NCBI GenBank assembly: GCA_905178155.1
Contig: CAJINV010000003.1
Location: 3,963,600 to 4,027,599, forward strand
DNA from: Amoebophrya sp. A120
Taxonomy: Eukaryota > Sar > Dinophyceae > Syndiniales > Amoebophryaceae
Length of the DNA: 64,000 nt
Direction: 5' to 3'
The stretch's first letter is position 1. Each line of letters begins with the position of its first letter. Positions 34,301 through 42,359 of this stretch are shown piece by piece. The notes beneath the pieces were generated by a model. It saw only the letters and a program-made list of their open reading frames with translations, was not told where the DNA came from and did not search any database. A program made the translations under genes and the position numbers.

Positions 34301-36445
34301 AGGTTCGTCACAAAGGAGCTGTCTCCTTCGTAGGCTTTCGACCACCGTGTCAACGGGCCCGGCGCAGTTTTCTGGGCGGAGTCGCGCCAAAAGGAAAAGG
34401 CCAGAAACGCGCCTGCCAGATGCAAAGCGAAGTTGTCACCGAGATGCGCAGCCATGTTGTTGACCTTCCGAGAGAAGCTACTCTCGATGCGTTCCTTGCA
34501 CTTTTTCCGAGGACCGCGCAGGCGTCCGTCTTGCTCTTGTGCGAACAGGTCTAGGTCAAAACAGATGGCGGCAGTCATCTGATACAAATCTAGAAGGCCT
34601 ATCAAGTGCAAATGCGTCTGGCGGGTCTCCAAGAATGCAAGACTTGTCATGCATCTTGAGGAGGCGGACCACGTCCACGATGATGATTTGGAATGCACAC
34701 AAAAGCATCACAGACTTTGCGAGACCTTCGTCATCCATGCCTATGTTGCCGCATAAAAAAACCGACTTTTGCCTAACAAGAAGTGGGTACCTCGTGGCGT
34801 TCATGCAACACAGATTTTCTTATTTTTGTGATCGAGATCTCGCATGACAAGTTGCAACCCTCCAGCTCCACCGAGACACATTTGCAATGCATAAGGCCGC
34901 GGCTGCCCCAACTACTTCTGTACTCCGACGCGCCCTGGTAATCGTGGAGAGGCTGTTTCTCCACCGCGGCAAGTAGTTTCTCCTCCTGCTTCGTTTTATG
35001 CATTGCAAATAAGTATATGTCTGGGTCTGGAAGAGTGTCATGCTGTTCCTGTTTTTACATGACATAGAGGGCCCGTCATGGAAGCAGTACCGTCACACAT
35101 TTCGAGAAGCTGCCGCAACGCCTAATCGACATGACAAATCACCCACATTTTGGTGACAGCGACAGGAAGTGGCAGCGGACATCTTTTGCTGCCAATGCAT
35201 GGGAGAATTGTGTGTGCTGTGAAGCGCGCGTCACAAGTTCGCATCCTTCCAGCCCCAGACATATTTGCAGCGCATACGGTGACAGTGCCGACAATTTAAG
35301 TGGCCCGGGTTGTACAGAGATTCCGTGTCTCTGGGCCGGTTTTACTAGCATAGCCTCTTTTGAAGTTGTTCCATCTGCTTTCTGCTCGCCGTCAGACGAG
35401 TTGTCCGAGCCCGAGAAAGATTCGGGCACTACAGCGCACTGCTTCTGCAGCCGAGTCTCAATGTCCTGCCGTAGCCGCTCGCTTTGGGTGTGGTACTGCA
35501 GGACTATCTCGCCCTTGCCCACGGCCTCCGGTACTTCTGCCTCGATCTTGGTCAGAAGCGCAAGCAGCTGTACACTTTTGCCGCTTCCAGGAGGGCCACT
35601 GATGAAAGTGATTCGCTTGCGAAGGGGTATTTTGCCCGAGCGGCCGACACTTGTTCCTTCTGGTCCCAACACAGCTTCTTGAAACGCGCGGTCCGCCTCA
35701 ATGGCCAAGTGCCGGCTCAAAATCTGCACCTCCTCTTTCTGGATTACCGGCTCCTGGCGTTGCCATCTCGCTACAGGTTGTTCGTTTCCTCGACGCCTGC
35801 CACCACTTCTCATCGGTTGCTTTCTTAGCTGGCGCAGCTGCTGCCCGTCAAACAGAGTAAACCCAGCACTGCCTTCGTGAATTGCAGCCGCAAGAGTCTC
35901 CAGCGGCTGGGGCTGCTGGTGCTGGTGCGCTTCAAGGACTTTTGTGAGTGCCTGGGGTAGTGCCAGTTTCCAGCGTCTTTCCGCACTGCCGGTGATGTGG
36001 TCGTAGTGGTGCCCATCCAGCAAGAGCTCCACGAGAAACCACAGCGTGACCACACTGGGTAGCGTAGAACCTCGCGCCTCGACAGCGGGCAGCACTGTAA
36101 CGGTTTGCGCTTTCCAGATGTATATGCACTCCAAAAGGATCGCACTACTCGTAGTAATTGCAATCATGCACGACAAGCCCGACTGTCTACCTGAACTAAC
36201 ATGACAAGTTGCCCTTGCTTTTCTTTGTTCTCGAGAAAATGAAAACTCGCGATGCAATGGATACTAGTGCGATACTTTGTTTTGCAATGCATAGTGTAAC
36301 GATAGCAACCATTTGCGCGAGAAGCATACCACTTTTCGCTTTGCGACTTTCCGAGACCGTCTTTTTTCTGCTGAATGCCGGTGCGGTATCGGAGCGGCGA
36401 AAGATGGAGCGCCATGTTATCCACATGCAATTTAATCCCGCACAT
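31366..36445 (-). CDS. Superfamily-1 (UvrD/Rep-like) helicase with duplicated C-terminal LNGR module
   Basis: Minus-strand exons 36445-36294, 36117-35277, 34991-34894 and 34594-31366 sum to exactly 1,440 codons after introner removal. The P-loop is ITFISGPPGSGKS (about residue 225). Walker B/motif II is AYIAIDEAQNLS (about 480), motif III-like LRLVFAFDQNQQL, motif V-like LSALQAQGQEWPIVVV (about 755) and motif VI-like LFVALSRATERVLIL (about 790). DEAQ in place of DExx and the Q-rich motif V fit SF1 enzymes, which translocate on single-stranded nucleic acid using ATP. Between motifs III and V is a basic disordered insert. The C-terminal part carries two copies of a module with VTIHGLVSKPELNGRLGQLG and VRLSGLLGSPELNRKTGLLG, each followed by GRW/GQW and a KPDN/RPEN motif, a repeat seen in algal and other protist proteins. 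All three introns are introners. The start could instead be Met at about 36415. Confidence 0.75.
34600..34893 (-). mobile_element. Introner, family 1, diverged copy
   Basis: TATCAAGTGCAAATGCGTC...GACACATTTGCAATGCATA with the direct repeat AGGCC at 34595-34599 and 34894-34898. The core is diverged (GTCTGGCGGGTCTCCAAG). On the minus strand, removal gives CGC-GGC-CTT-CTA in frame. Confidence 0.88.
34997..35276 (-). mobile_element. Introner, family 1, subtype B, antisense to its host gene
   Basis: TATGCATTGCAAATAAG...CAGACATATTTGCAGCGCATA; core GTCTGGGTCTGGAAG intact at left. Flanking CGTTT and CGGTG match at 3 of 5 positions. Minus-strand removal gives TCA-CCG-AAG-CAG in frame. The interior runs in the same plus-strand sense as the copy at 3722, so it is reversed relative to transcription. 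Confidence 0.85.
36123..36293 (-). mobile_element. Introner, family 4 (short, 171 bp)
   Basis: Left end TATGCACTCCAAAAGGATCGCACTA and the reverse complement of the right end (TATGCATTGCAAAACAAAG, then ATCGCACTA) agree at the tip and again at ATCGCACTA. Flanks ATGTA (36118-36122) and GTGTA (36294-36298). Minus-strand removal gives CGT-TAC-ACC-TGG-AAA in frame. Confidence 0.75.
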
Positions 36446-36545
36446 GTAAAAAATTCATCACACTTCTCGCCACCTTAGAGCATGCCGCTTGTGACGCTTT
36501 TTGTCATGTAGAAAGTGCATTTTTAGTTGTACGTGTACGGAAAAT

Positions 36546-36821
36546 TTACTGTGGATACATGTCGCGGGCCGTGAGTTTTTCGATCAGCTGCGCGCTCTCC
36601 TCGTACTCTGTCAGCTTCGTTTTGTAGAAGTACACGTTCTTTATCTGCGGCACCTCAACATGGTTCGACTTCGACGCCGCTCCGGCACTCGAGACCGAGA
36701 GGGCCGCCACACGCGAAAAAAGAACGCCTAAGACAATCGGAACTTCGAACGCGACGACGAACATAGTGCGGGCAACCAGCCCTGGAGACCAGCGGCTTGG
36801 AGTGTAGTTCTTTATAATCAT
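36546..36821 (-). CDS. Possible small membrane protein exon
   Basis: The open frame reads IIKNYTPSRWSPGLVARTMF, then a hydrophobic segment VVAFEVPIVLGVLFSRVAAL, then a polar tail rich in Lys/Glu with YKTKLTEYEESAQLIEKL. The composition looks coding and an AG precedes the first Met. It may be the last exon of a gene beginning near 37087. Family not recognised. Confidence 0.35.
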   Translation of the reverse strand: MIIKNYTPSRWSPGLVARTMFVVAFEVPIVLGVLFSRVAALSVSSAGAASKSNHVEVPQIKNVYFYKTKLTEYEESAQLIEKLTARDMYPQ

Positions 36822-36919
36822 CTTTGTAAACAGAATGATATATGCGATCTCTGCAGCAATAAATAAACTGATAGCCTTAGCCTGTCAGGTTGGAAATAAC
36901 AAATCTGGTTTCGTGAAGT

Positions 36920-37087
36920 CTAGTTGTAGTCGTGTGCGGTTTGTCGCTCTTGCTGCCGTAGCTGGCTGTAGTGGTGGTAAGTTCCTCTACTTGCTGCAGT
37001 TTCTACGGGTAAAAACCCAGCAGGACCTCCTTGGATAAAAATAATGCTGGCTACGGAGGACGAAATAAGAAGGATGAGGATCTTCAT
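36920..37087 (-). CDS. Possible first exon with signal peptide
   Basis: From Met at 37087: MKILILLISSSVASIIFIQG, a plausible signal peptide, then GPAGFLPVETAASRG. The frame ends at 36920 unless spliced to the exon at 36821-36546. No splice sites were convincing. Confidence 0.25.
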   Translation of the reverse strand: MKILILLISSSVASIIFIQGGPAGFLPVETAASRGTYHHYSQLRQQERQTAHDYN

Positions 37088-37771
37088 CTTTGTAGTTGTA
37101 CTACCTCTAAGCGTCAGAAAATAAAGATGCGCGCTAAGGTTAAGAATGACAAATATTAGAACGTTGCTCCTTGGCCGCGCCGTCACGATTAATTTTTGGG
37201 AAAGTTGTCAGGTTTTGTTGAGAGTTCGAGTTTACTTGTTGCACAAAATAATAAAGTACAGTAGCAGTAGGTATGATAGAAGCTTCTGCACTGTTCAAAC
37301 TGTATAGACATTTTGTTCGTGGATTCTAATAAGTAGGACGATTCATCACCGACATTTTGCGTGCAAGCGCCACCATCGCCATCAAGACGGACCGAGCTGC
37401 AGCAATACAAATTCATTTTTATATACATGAATCCGAATAGTACATAAAGCGAGCCTCGAAGAGACTACTTACATTTGAGGATCATGGCTAGATGAAGATT
37501 ATTTGCCTTCGGCTGAGATTTTTTGATTTTGGGTGATCCTTGTTCTGTTTCATTTCATCGGCGTCACAAGAGCAAGTTTCTCATTTTTTACCGACACTGG
37601 CAACCGCGATGCACTTGAAAGATCGCAATGCGTTGCGTTCCATGAAGATACAAGACTGTTCAACAGGAATTCCTGCGTACTACTAGTAGTTGTAGCTCAT
37701 CGTCGTCAGTGCTCGTCTTAGTAAGTTATGATGATTCTTATTAATTTGTTGGTATATATGTTTTTGGGTGT
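37088..37771. other. Intergenic spacer
   Basis: No supported gene; AT-leaning with no recognised repeat. Confidence 0.45.
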
Positions 37772-39994
37772 TTATTTTTCTTTTTGTGTCATCAAGATTT
37801 GATCAGCGTAGGGCCGCCAGAAGTCTAGGAGGCGCACATAGATGCCTAGATGCATGCAGAGCGAGCGAATCATAAAAGCGGCGCGATTAACAGTGATGAT
37901 GTCCTCATCGATGGTTCCGCGTGGATCTTCCTGGTGCCAGCGCCGCACTAGGGAGTCCAGATTTTCCTTTCCGCCGCGTGTGTACAGATCCGGATGGTCC
38001 TCACTCATCCAGAAGCGCAACACCTGAAGCCGCAGCTTGTCGCTCATCTTGTCCGACCGGGCCCCCAATTCCTCTACGGCAATGCGATTCGCCTCCGCGT
38101 CGTGTTTTTCGCGAACTTCAGCATCCACCGCCCGCTCTCCTTCGTCGAGCGCCACGATCAGCCGCGCCAGGGCCAAGCGTTTCCGGATCGGGACCTCCTT
38201 CATCTGGCCAAAATCGATGCAACCCAGGCGCCCGTCCGGGAGCAGCAGGTAGTTCCCCGGGTGCGGATCAGCCTGGTGACAGCCGTCCACCAGCACCTGC
38301 CGGCAGAAAAAGTGCAGGAGCCGCTCCAATACCTCCGCCGGATTAATCGCCACGACGTCACCGCCGTATCGCAGTCTCGCGAGCTGGAACCGCGCCTTCG
38401 CGTCGGCCAAGGACTCGTAGCCCTCCACGCGGATGCGCTCGCGCAACTCCGCTTCCAGTTGTTCTTTGGAAACGTTCTTTTTGTCTGCGAGTTTTTGCAC
38501 CAGCAATTCCAGTCCCTGGATCAGTGTGTTCCCTTCCACGTACTCCATCACCAGAATGTTTTTCGATGCCAGAAGCGCCTCAGGCACGTAGATTCGTTTC
38601 CAGTCAGCGCTTCCCAACGCCACTATTTTTTGACGGCGCTCGTTCACCTCCTGCTGACGCGGAGCTGGGCTATGCTGCTGTTCTTGTGCAGACGTCGAGA
38701 TCGCTGGGACTGTACGCTTTCGCCAAAGAAATGCGAGGGGTTGAATGAGGATTCTGTTGAGAAACTGGTAAAGGCCTCTTCCTGCTTCCTGCCAGGCCAC
38801 TGCTGCAGCGGATGAATTAGAATTATCACGGGCGCAGCTGGCGAGCCAGTGGGCGCGGACCTTGTTTAGGTTGTTCGCCTCGCGTTCGTAATCAAACTCG
38901 GTAAGAAACATTTGCTCCAGTTCGGAAAGCTGCGGTACGAAACTGGGGTACGCCAAGTGGCAAAACGCCCGCATTGTCGCCATGTCGGAGCGAAAAAGCT
39001 TTTCGGTCCCCGGGACCTGGATCTTCACTGCCACATCGACCGTGCCTTTTCTTGTTTCGTCGGTATAAAATTTTCCACGGTATACCATGCCGATTGCCGC
39101 ACTGCCGATCGGTTTTTCGAGATTCAATCGTTCGAAGAACTGTTTTTCAATGTCCAAAGTACCGTCCTTGGATACCTTTGGATCAACATTGCGTGCACCT
39201 GCACTCTTTCCTGTACTACTTTGGTTTCCGACGTTCTCGTCCGTTTGCTTTTTTACTTTCTCCAGATCCTCGCAAAGGATTTTGCGTGCCTCCTCTGCCG
39301 TGAGACACACCGGCGCCTCGTGCTGCAGCTGTCGACACCAGGTGAGGTACGGCTCGGGCACGACGTCTTCCCGGAGGGACATAAACTGGGCGTTTTTCAA
39401 GTACAGGCCGCGGAGCGAGAGGCAGAGACGCTTCACTCGCGGGGAGTAGCGGTAGTGCAAGCTCTGGAACACATCGTCGCGATCCCCGCCGAACAGCCAG
39501 GCGGCGTAGTCGGCGTTTTGCCGATAAGCGAGGTCCAAGCTGCGGTAGTGCAGATAAATGGGGAACGCATTGGCCCAAAACAACGCACTGCGCCGGCGTC
39601 CCTTGTCCGCTAGAACGAGCGCCACCACCAGCGCGAGCGCCGAACCGCTCAGGAGAAAGATGCGCCCATTGTTCCGCGAGGAGGTCGACGATGTTTTTGA
39701 AGGGGACTGGTTTGATATGCTCTGCGGTGGCTCGGAATCTGGGACTGGAGATGCTGAACTTGTGGAGAAAAAGGTTGCATTGTAACCGCGAAGCCTCGGC
39801 GTCGTCGTCATCTCCAGAGAATCCAGAGTCGGCGCAGCGATGACGCTTTTGGCCGGACGGTCGTGGCCGGCTGATGTCCACCATGCGGGGCGACTGAGCG
39901 GTAGTGACCAAGTCGCGCACAGGCCGCCGTTGTACCCTCTATTAAGAGAGGACGAGCGTAGAAATCGGAGACCACGGCCAATGCATATCGACAT
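37772..39994 (-). CDS. ABC1/ADCK/UbiB-type atypical kinase, probably mitochondrial or plastid
   Basis: A single uninterrupted frame of 740 aa. The N-terminus is Arg/Ser-rich without acidic residues (an organelle-targeting look), followed by a hydrophobic helix IFLLSGSALALVVALVLA (about 112-130). Family motifs appear in order: LYLKNAQF at about 200 (the KxGQ element, here KNAQ), GSAAIGMVYRGKF (about 297, the Ala-rich nucleotide loop), VDVAVKIQVPG (about 322, lysine), FDYEREANNL (about 370), ILVMEYVEGNTL (about 505), HQADPHPGNYLL (about 596) and CIDFGQMKEV (about 611, DFG). These proteins act in coenzyme Q or other prenyl-lipid metabolism as ATPases/kinases. The Gly-to-Ala change in KxGQ is unusual. 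No introns at all, unlike the neighbours. Confidence 0.9.
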   Translation of the reverse strand: MSICIGRGLRFLRSSSLNRGYNGGLCATWSLPLSRPAWWTSAGHDRPAKSVIAAPTLDSLEMTTTPRLRGYNATFFSTSSASPVPDSEPPQSISNQSPSKTSSTSSRNNGRIFLLSGSALALVVALVLADKGRRRSALFWANAFPIYLHYRSLDLAYRQNADYAAWLFGGDRDDVFQSLHYRYSPRVKRLCLSLRGLYLKNAQFMSLREDVVPEPYLTWCRQLQHEAPVCLTAEEARKILCEDLEKVKKQTDENVGNQSSTGKSAGARNVDPKVSKDGTLDIEKQFFERLNLEKPIGSAAIGMVYRGKFYTDETRKGTVDVAVKIQVPGTEKLFRSDMATMRAFCHLAYPSFVPQLSELEQMFLTEFDYEREANNLNKVRAHWLASCARDNSNSSAAAVAWQEAGRGLYQFLNRILIQPLAFLWRKRTVPAISTSAQEQQHSPAPRQQEVNERRQKIVALGSADWKRIYVPEALLASKNILVMEYVEGNTLIQGLELLVQKLADKKNVSKEQLEAELRERIRVEGYESLADAKARFQLARLRYGGDVVAINPAEVLERLLHFFCRQVLVDGCHQADPHPGNYLLLPDGRLGCIDFGQMKEVPIRKRLALARLIVALDEGERAVDAEVREKHDAEANRIAVEELGARSDKMSDKLRLQVLRFWMSEDHPDLYTRGGKENLDSLVRRWHQEDPRGTIDEDIITVNRAAFMIRSLCMHLGIYVRLLDFWRPYADQILMTQKEK

Positions 39995-40632
39995 AATCGG
40001 TTTTCATGACTCAACTTTTCGTTTTGTGGCGGCAGTCAAAAAACTGATCAAACATCTAGATAGAAGGAGAAAGTGCAGAGGTAAACACGTGCGGAGCGCC
40101 TCAACATGTCCTCATCTTTTGTCGTGCGTAATCGGACCTCCATCTCCATGTTGTTGAGAACGAGAACACGCAATTTTGAGTGATGCTTCTTGCGATGCGT
40201 GAGCTTGTCAGCAGACGTTTTCGGCTTCTGGTATCTTTTGTAGAGTGCGTGTACGGGCTACAAACTTACGTTTGGGTGAAAATCGAAGAGAGCGGCCGCC
40301 TGTTTCGGTCCGGACATATCTTTTCGGAGGTCCGATGTCATTTAGAGCGAAACAAGAGTCATACTTCAGTTTTTTCTCTTGTAAGTTATTTTTGCTTTTG
40401 ACATTCTTGATGACGGATGGACATGTACAAATAAGGAATCAGAAAATGGAAAGCTGGGGAGCTCATTTTTTAGTACATTGAAACCAAGATGATGAAACGT
40501 TAACTAGACTACAAGATCCCATCCGCAGAGTAAAAAGAGATAGTTGCAAAAAGTAAAATAAAGGTCGTTGGTTTCGGTGACTCGAACCCATACGTGCCAG
40601 GGTGACGTTTCCTAGTCGGAGATCTTCTCCAG
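39995..40632. other. Intergenic spacer between two minus-strand genes
   Basis: No gene recognised. A GACTCGAACCC tract near 40,580 recalls the T arm of a minus-strand tRNA but does not fold properly (see rejected items). Confidence 0.45.
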
Positions 40633-41919
40633 CTACAGTGAGTCATGCGCCCACCGCAAAAGCTGCAGCGATTTCTCGAGGAAGAAGATACTGCACGCCA
40701 GGCTAGCCCTGACAGCGGCCTGGGTAGCTGAAAGGCTACTACTCCCAAGCCACCAGACCGCCGCTACGAATTGCTCTGATCGTGCAGCCAGCTGGGACAA
40801 GACGTCGCTCAGATACTTTTCCGAAGCGCCATAGGTTGGCACCGTCAGCAGGAGCGCAGCGCTCGAACTCCAACTCGTCGTGGGCTCGTCGGCTACACTT
40901 GTAGTCCCAGTCGCGCTGCCTAGATCCCGCTGAGCCGTGGTGGCCTCAAGTGGGTCTTGAAGAGGAGGAAATCGAACGAATTTCTCGCTCACTTGACCGC
41001 CTTGCGATGGAGGTGCACTACTGGTATTCCGATTGAGGTACAGGCGCAGGTAGGCATCACTGCACGCATCGGAGAGTTGCTGCGTCCACACTTCAAAGTA
41101 GCCGTGAGCGCCAAGCAGTATGAGGAGCGTGACTCCGAGGAGAATGACAAAACGCAGGAAACGCGACGTTGTGCTAACAGCGCTGCTACCACGTACAAAC
41201 TGTATCCCGCCGCTTCCTCGTGGAAATTTCGCTGCGGCGTCGTCCAAAATCCAAGAAAAACTCGGCAAACTTGTGTGCTGTTCGTGCTTGATTTCCACAG
41301 CACTTGAAGAATGCAGTGTAGTTGGCGTAGTTTCCGCACCGGAAAGGTCGACGAGGCCGCGTATTTCGAGGGAGTCATCGTCGAGAAAGCTAGGTCGGGC
41401 CAGATTGTTTCGTTGCGAAGGACGCTGGTGGAGTGTTCTTGGGACCACCTGTTGCGGAGCCGCGTCCAGCAACGGCCCGATGTTGACGCGAGAGCTGCTT
41501 CGCCCTCTGGAAGTGGCACTCCAGGGCTCCCTTGGTCTGCTCCTGGCAGCTGCGGTTGAAGCACTGGCACTGCCAGTAGAAGTAGACAGCCGGTACCGAG
41601 GCCCACTCGTTGCACGGGTATCAGACGTGTAGAAGCTGGCGCGGCTGGTGGTCGCAGAGCGAAAACGCGGCGAAGAATTTTGCCGCAGTCTCGAGCTCTG
41701 CGTGTTAAAGATCGGCGCTGCAGATCTTGTGGAGGGCGCTGCCAGACCCAGACCGGACGAGTTGCTTGAGGACTTCGAGCGCCACTTCGCGCATGTGGAG
41801 CATCCACGTCTACTATCACTCCCCGTCGCGCCATGCAGGAACATATTTTTCGGCTTCGTACTGCTATCGTGCGCCGATCGGAGTTGAGCAACCATCTTTT
41901 CTGCTTCTGACAACTCCAT
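40633..41919 (-). CDS. Ser/Arg-rich protein with one or two membrane helices, function unknown
   Basis: A single frame of 428 aa. Residues 1-230 are Ser/Arg/Thr-rich and disordered. A strong transmembrane helix FVILLGVTLLILLGAHGYF lies near residue 260. The C-terminal 150 residues are Ser/Ala-rich, with amphipathic or hydrophobic stretches (SSSAALLLTVPTYG, LACSIFFLEKSLQLL). No domain recognised. The first Met at 41919 follows a normal spacer. No intron is required. Confidence 0.6.
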   Translation of the reverse strand: MELSEAEKMVAQLRSAHDSSTKPKNMFLHGATGSDSRRGCSTCAKWRSKSSSNSSGLGLAAPSTRSAAPIFNTQSSRLRQNSSPRFRSATTSRASFYTSDTRATSGPRYRLSTSTGSASASTAAARSRPREPWSATSRGRSSSRVNIGPLLDAAPQQVVPRTLHQRPSQRNNLARPSFLDDDSLEIRGLVDLSGAETTPTTLHSSSAVEIKHEQHTSLPSFSWILDDAAAKFPRGSGGIQFVRGSSAVSTTSRFLRFVILLGVTLLILLGAHGYFEVWTQQLSDACSDAYLRLYLNRNTSSAPPSQGGQVSEKFVRFPPLQDPLEATTAQRDLGSATGTTSVADEPTTSWSSSAALLLTVPTYGASEKYLSDVLSQLAARSEQFVAAVWWLGSSSLSATQAAVRASLACSIFFLEKSLQLLRWAHDSL

Positions 41920-42042
41920 CAGTGGATAAAACGTATAGATGCGGCTGCGGGTTGTAGTTTGGACACACGGACTTAAATACCAACTGCCTTTACAACGTGC
42001 AAGAGAACTACAACTAGCAGTGTACGGTGTGATGCTGTACAG

Positions 42043-42248
42043 TATTTTTCTCGAGGGCGCACCACCCAGAGTTCGAGAACCTGAAGCTCGACACGAGTCT
42101 TAATTCTGTCACTCTCTCTCTCTCTCTCTCTCATGTTGCAGTCGAGTACTATCCGTCGTACGATGAGCAGACGCGACGTCGACAGGAGGAGCTAGTGCGA
42201 AACTACGGGTCAGACAGGCACACAAATCCGATTATCGATATCGTGTAG
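42043..42248 (+). CDS. Last two exons of a small unrecognised protein
   Basis: Exon 42043-42096 reads FFSRAHHPEFENLKLDT. After a GT-AG intron (42097-42141, containing a CT dinucleotide tract ending in TGTTGCAG), exon 42142-42248 reads EYYPSYDEQTRRRQEELVRN and ends NPIIDIV-stop. The dense charged/aromatic composition looks coding. The 5' exon or exons were not found; they must lie in the short gap behind the divergent gene at 41919 or further upstream. Family not recognised. Confidence 0.4.
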
Positions 42249-42359
42249 CTGAGACGAAGACAAAACAGCACGTCAAAGCGAGTTTAAACTTTTCGTGCTC
42301 TTGCAAGCACTGTGGTGCGCGCAATGAAAATGAAATCATGGGGTTGGGAGCAACATGAA

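Noticed and set aside
40555-40640. Minus-strand tRNA suggested by GGGTTCGAGTC
   Set aside because: The would-be T stem (ATGGG with CACCG) does not pair beyond one or two positions, and no acceptor or anticodon stem could be drawn.
42112-42133. CT dinucleotide repeat as an independent feature
   Set aside because: It is simply the pyrimidine-rich part of a short GT-AG intron.
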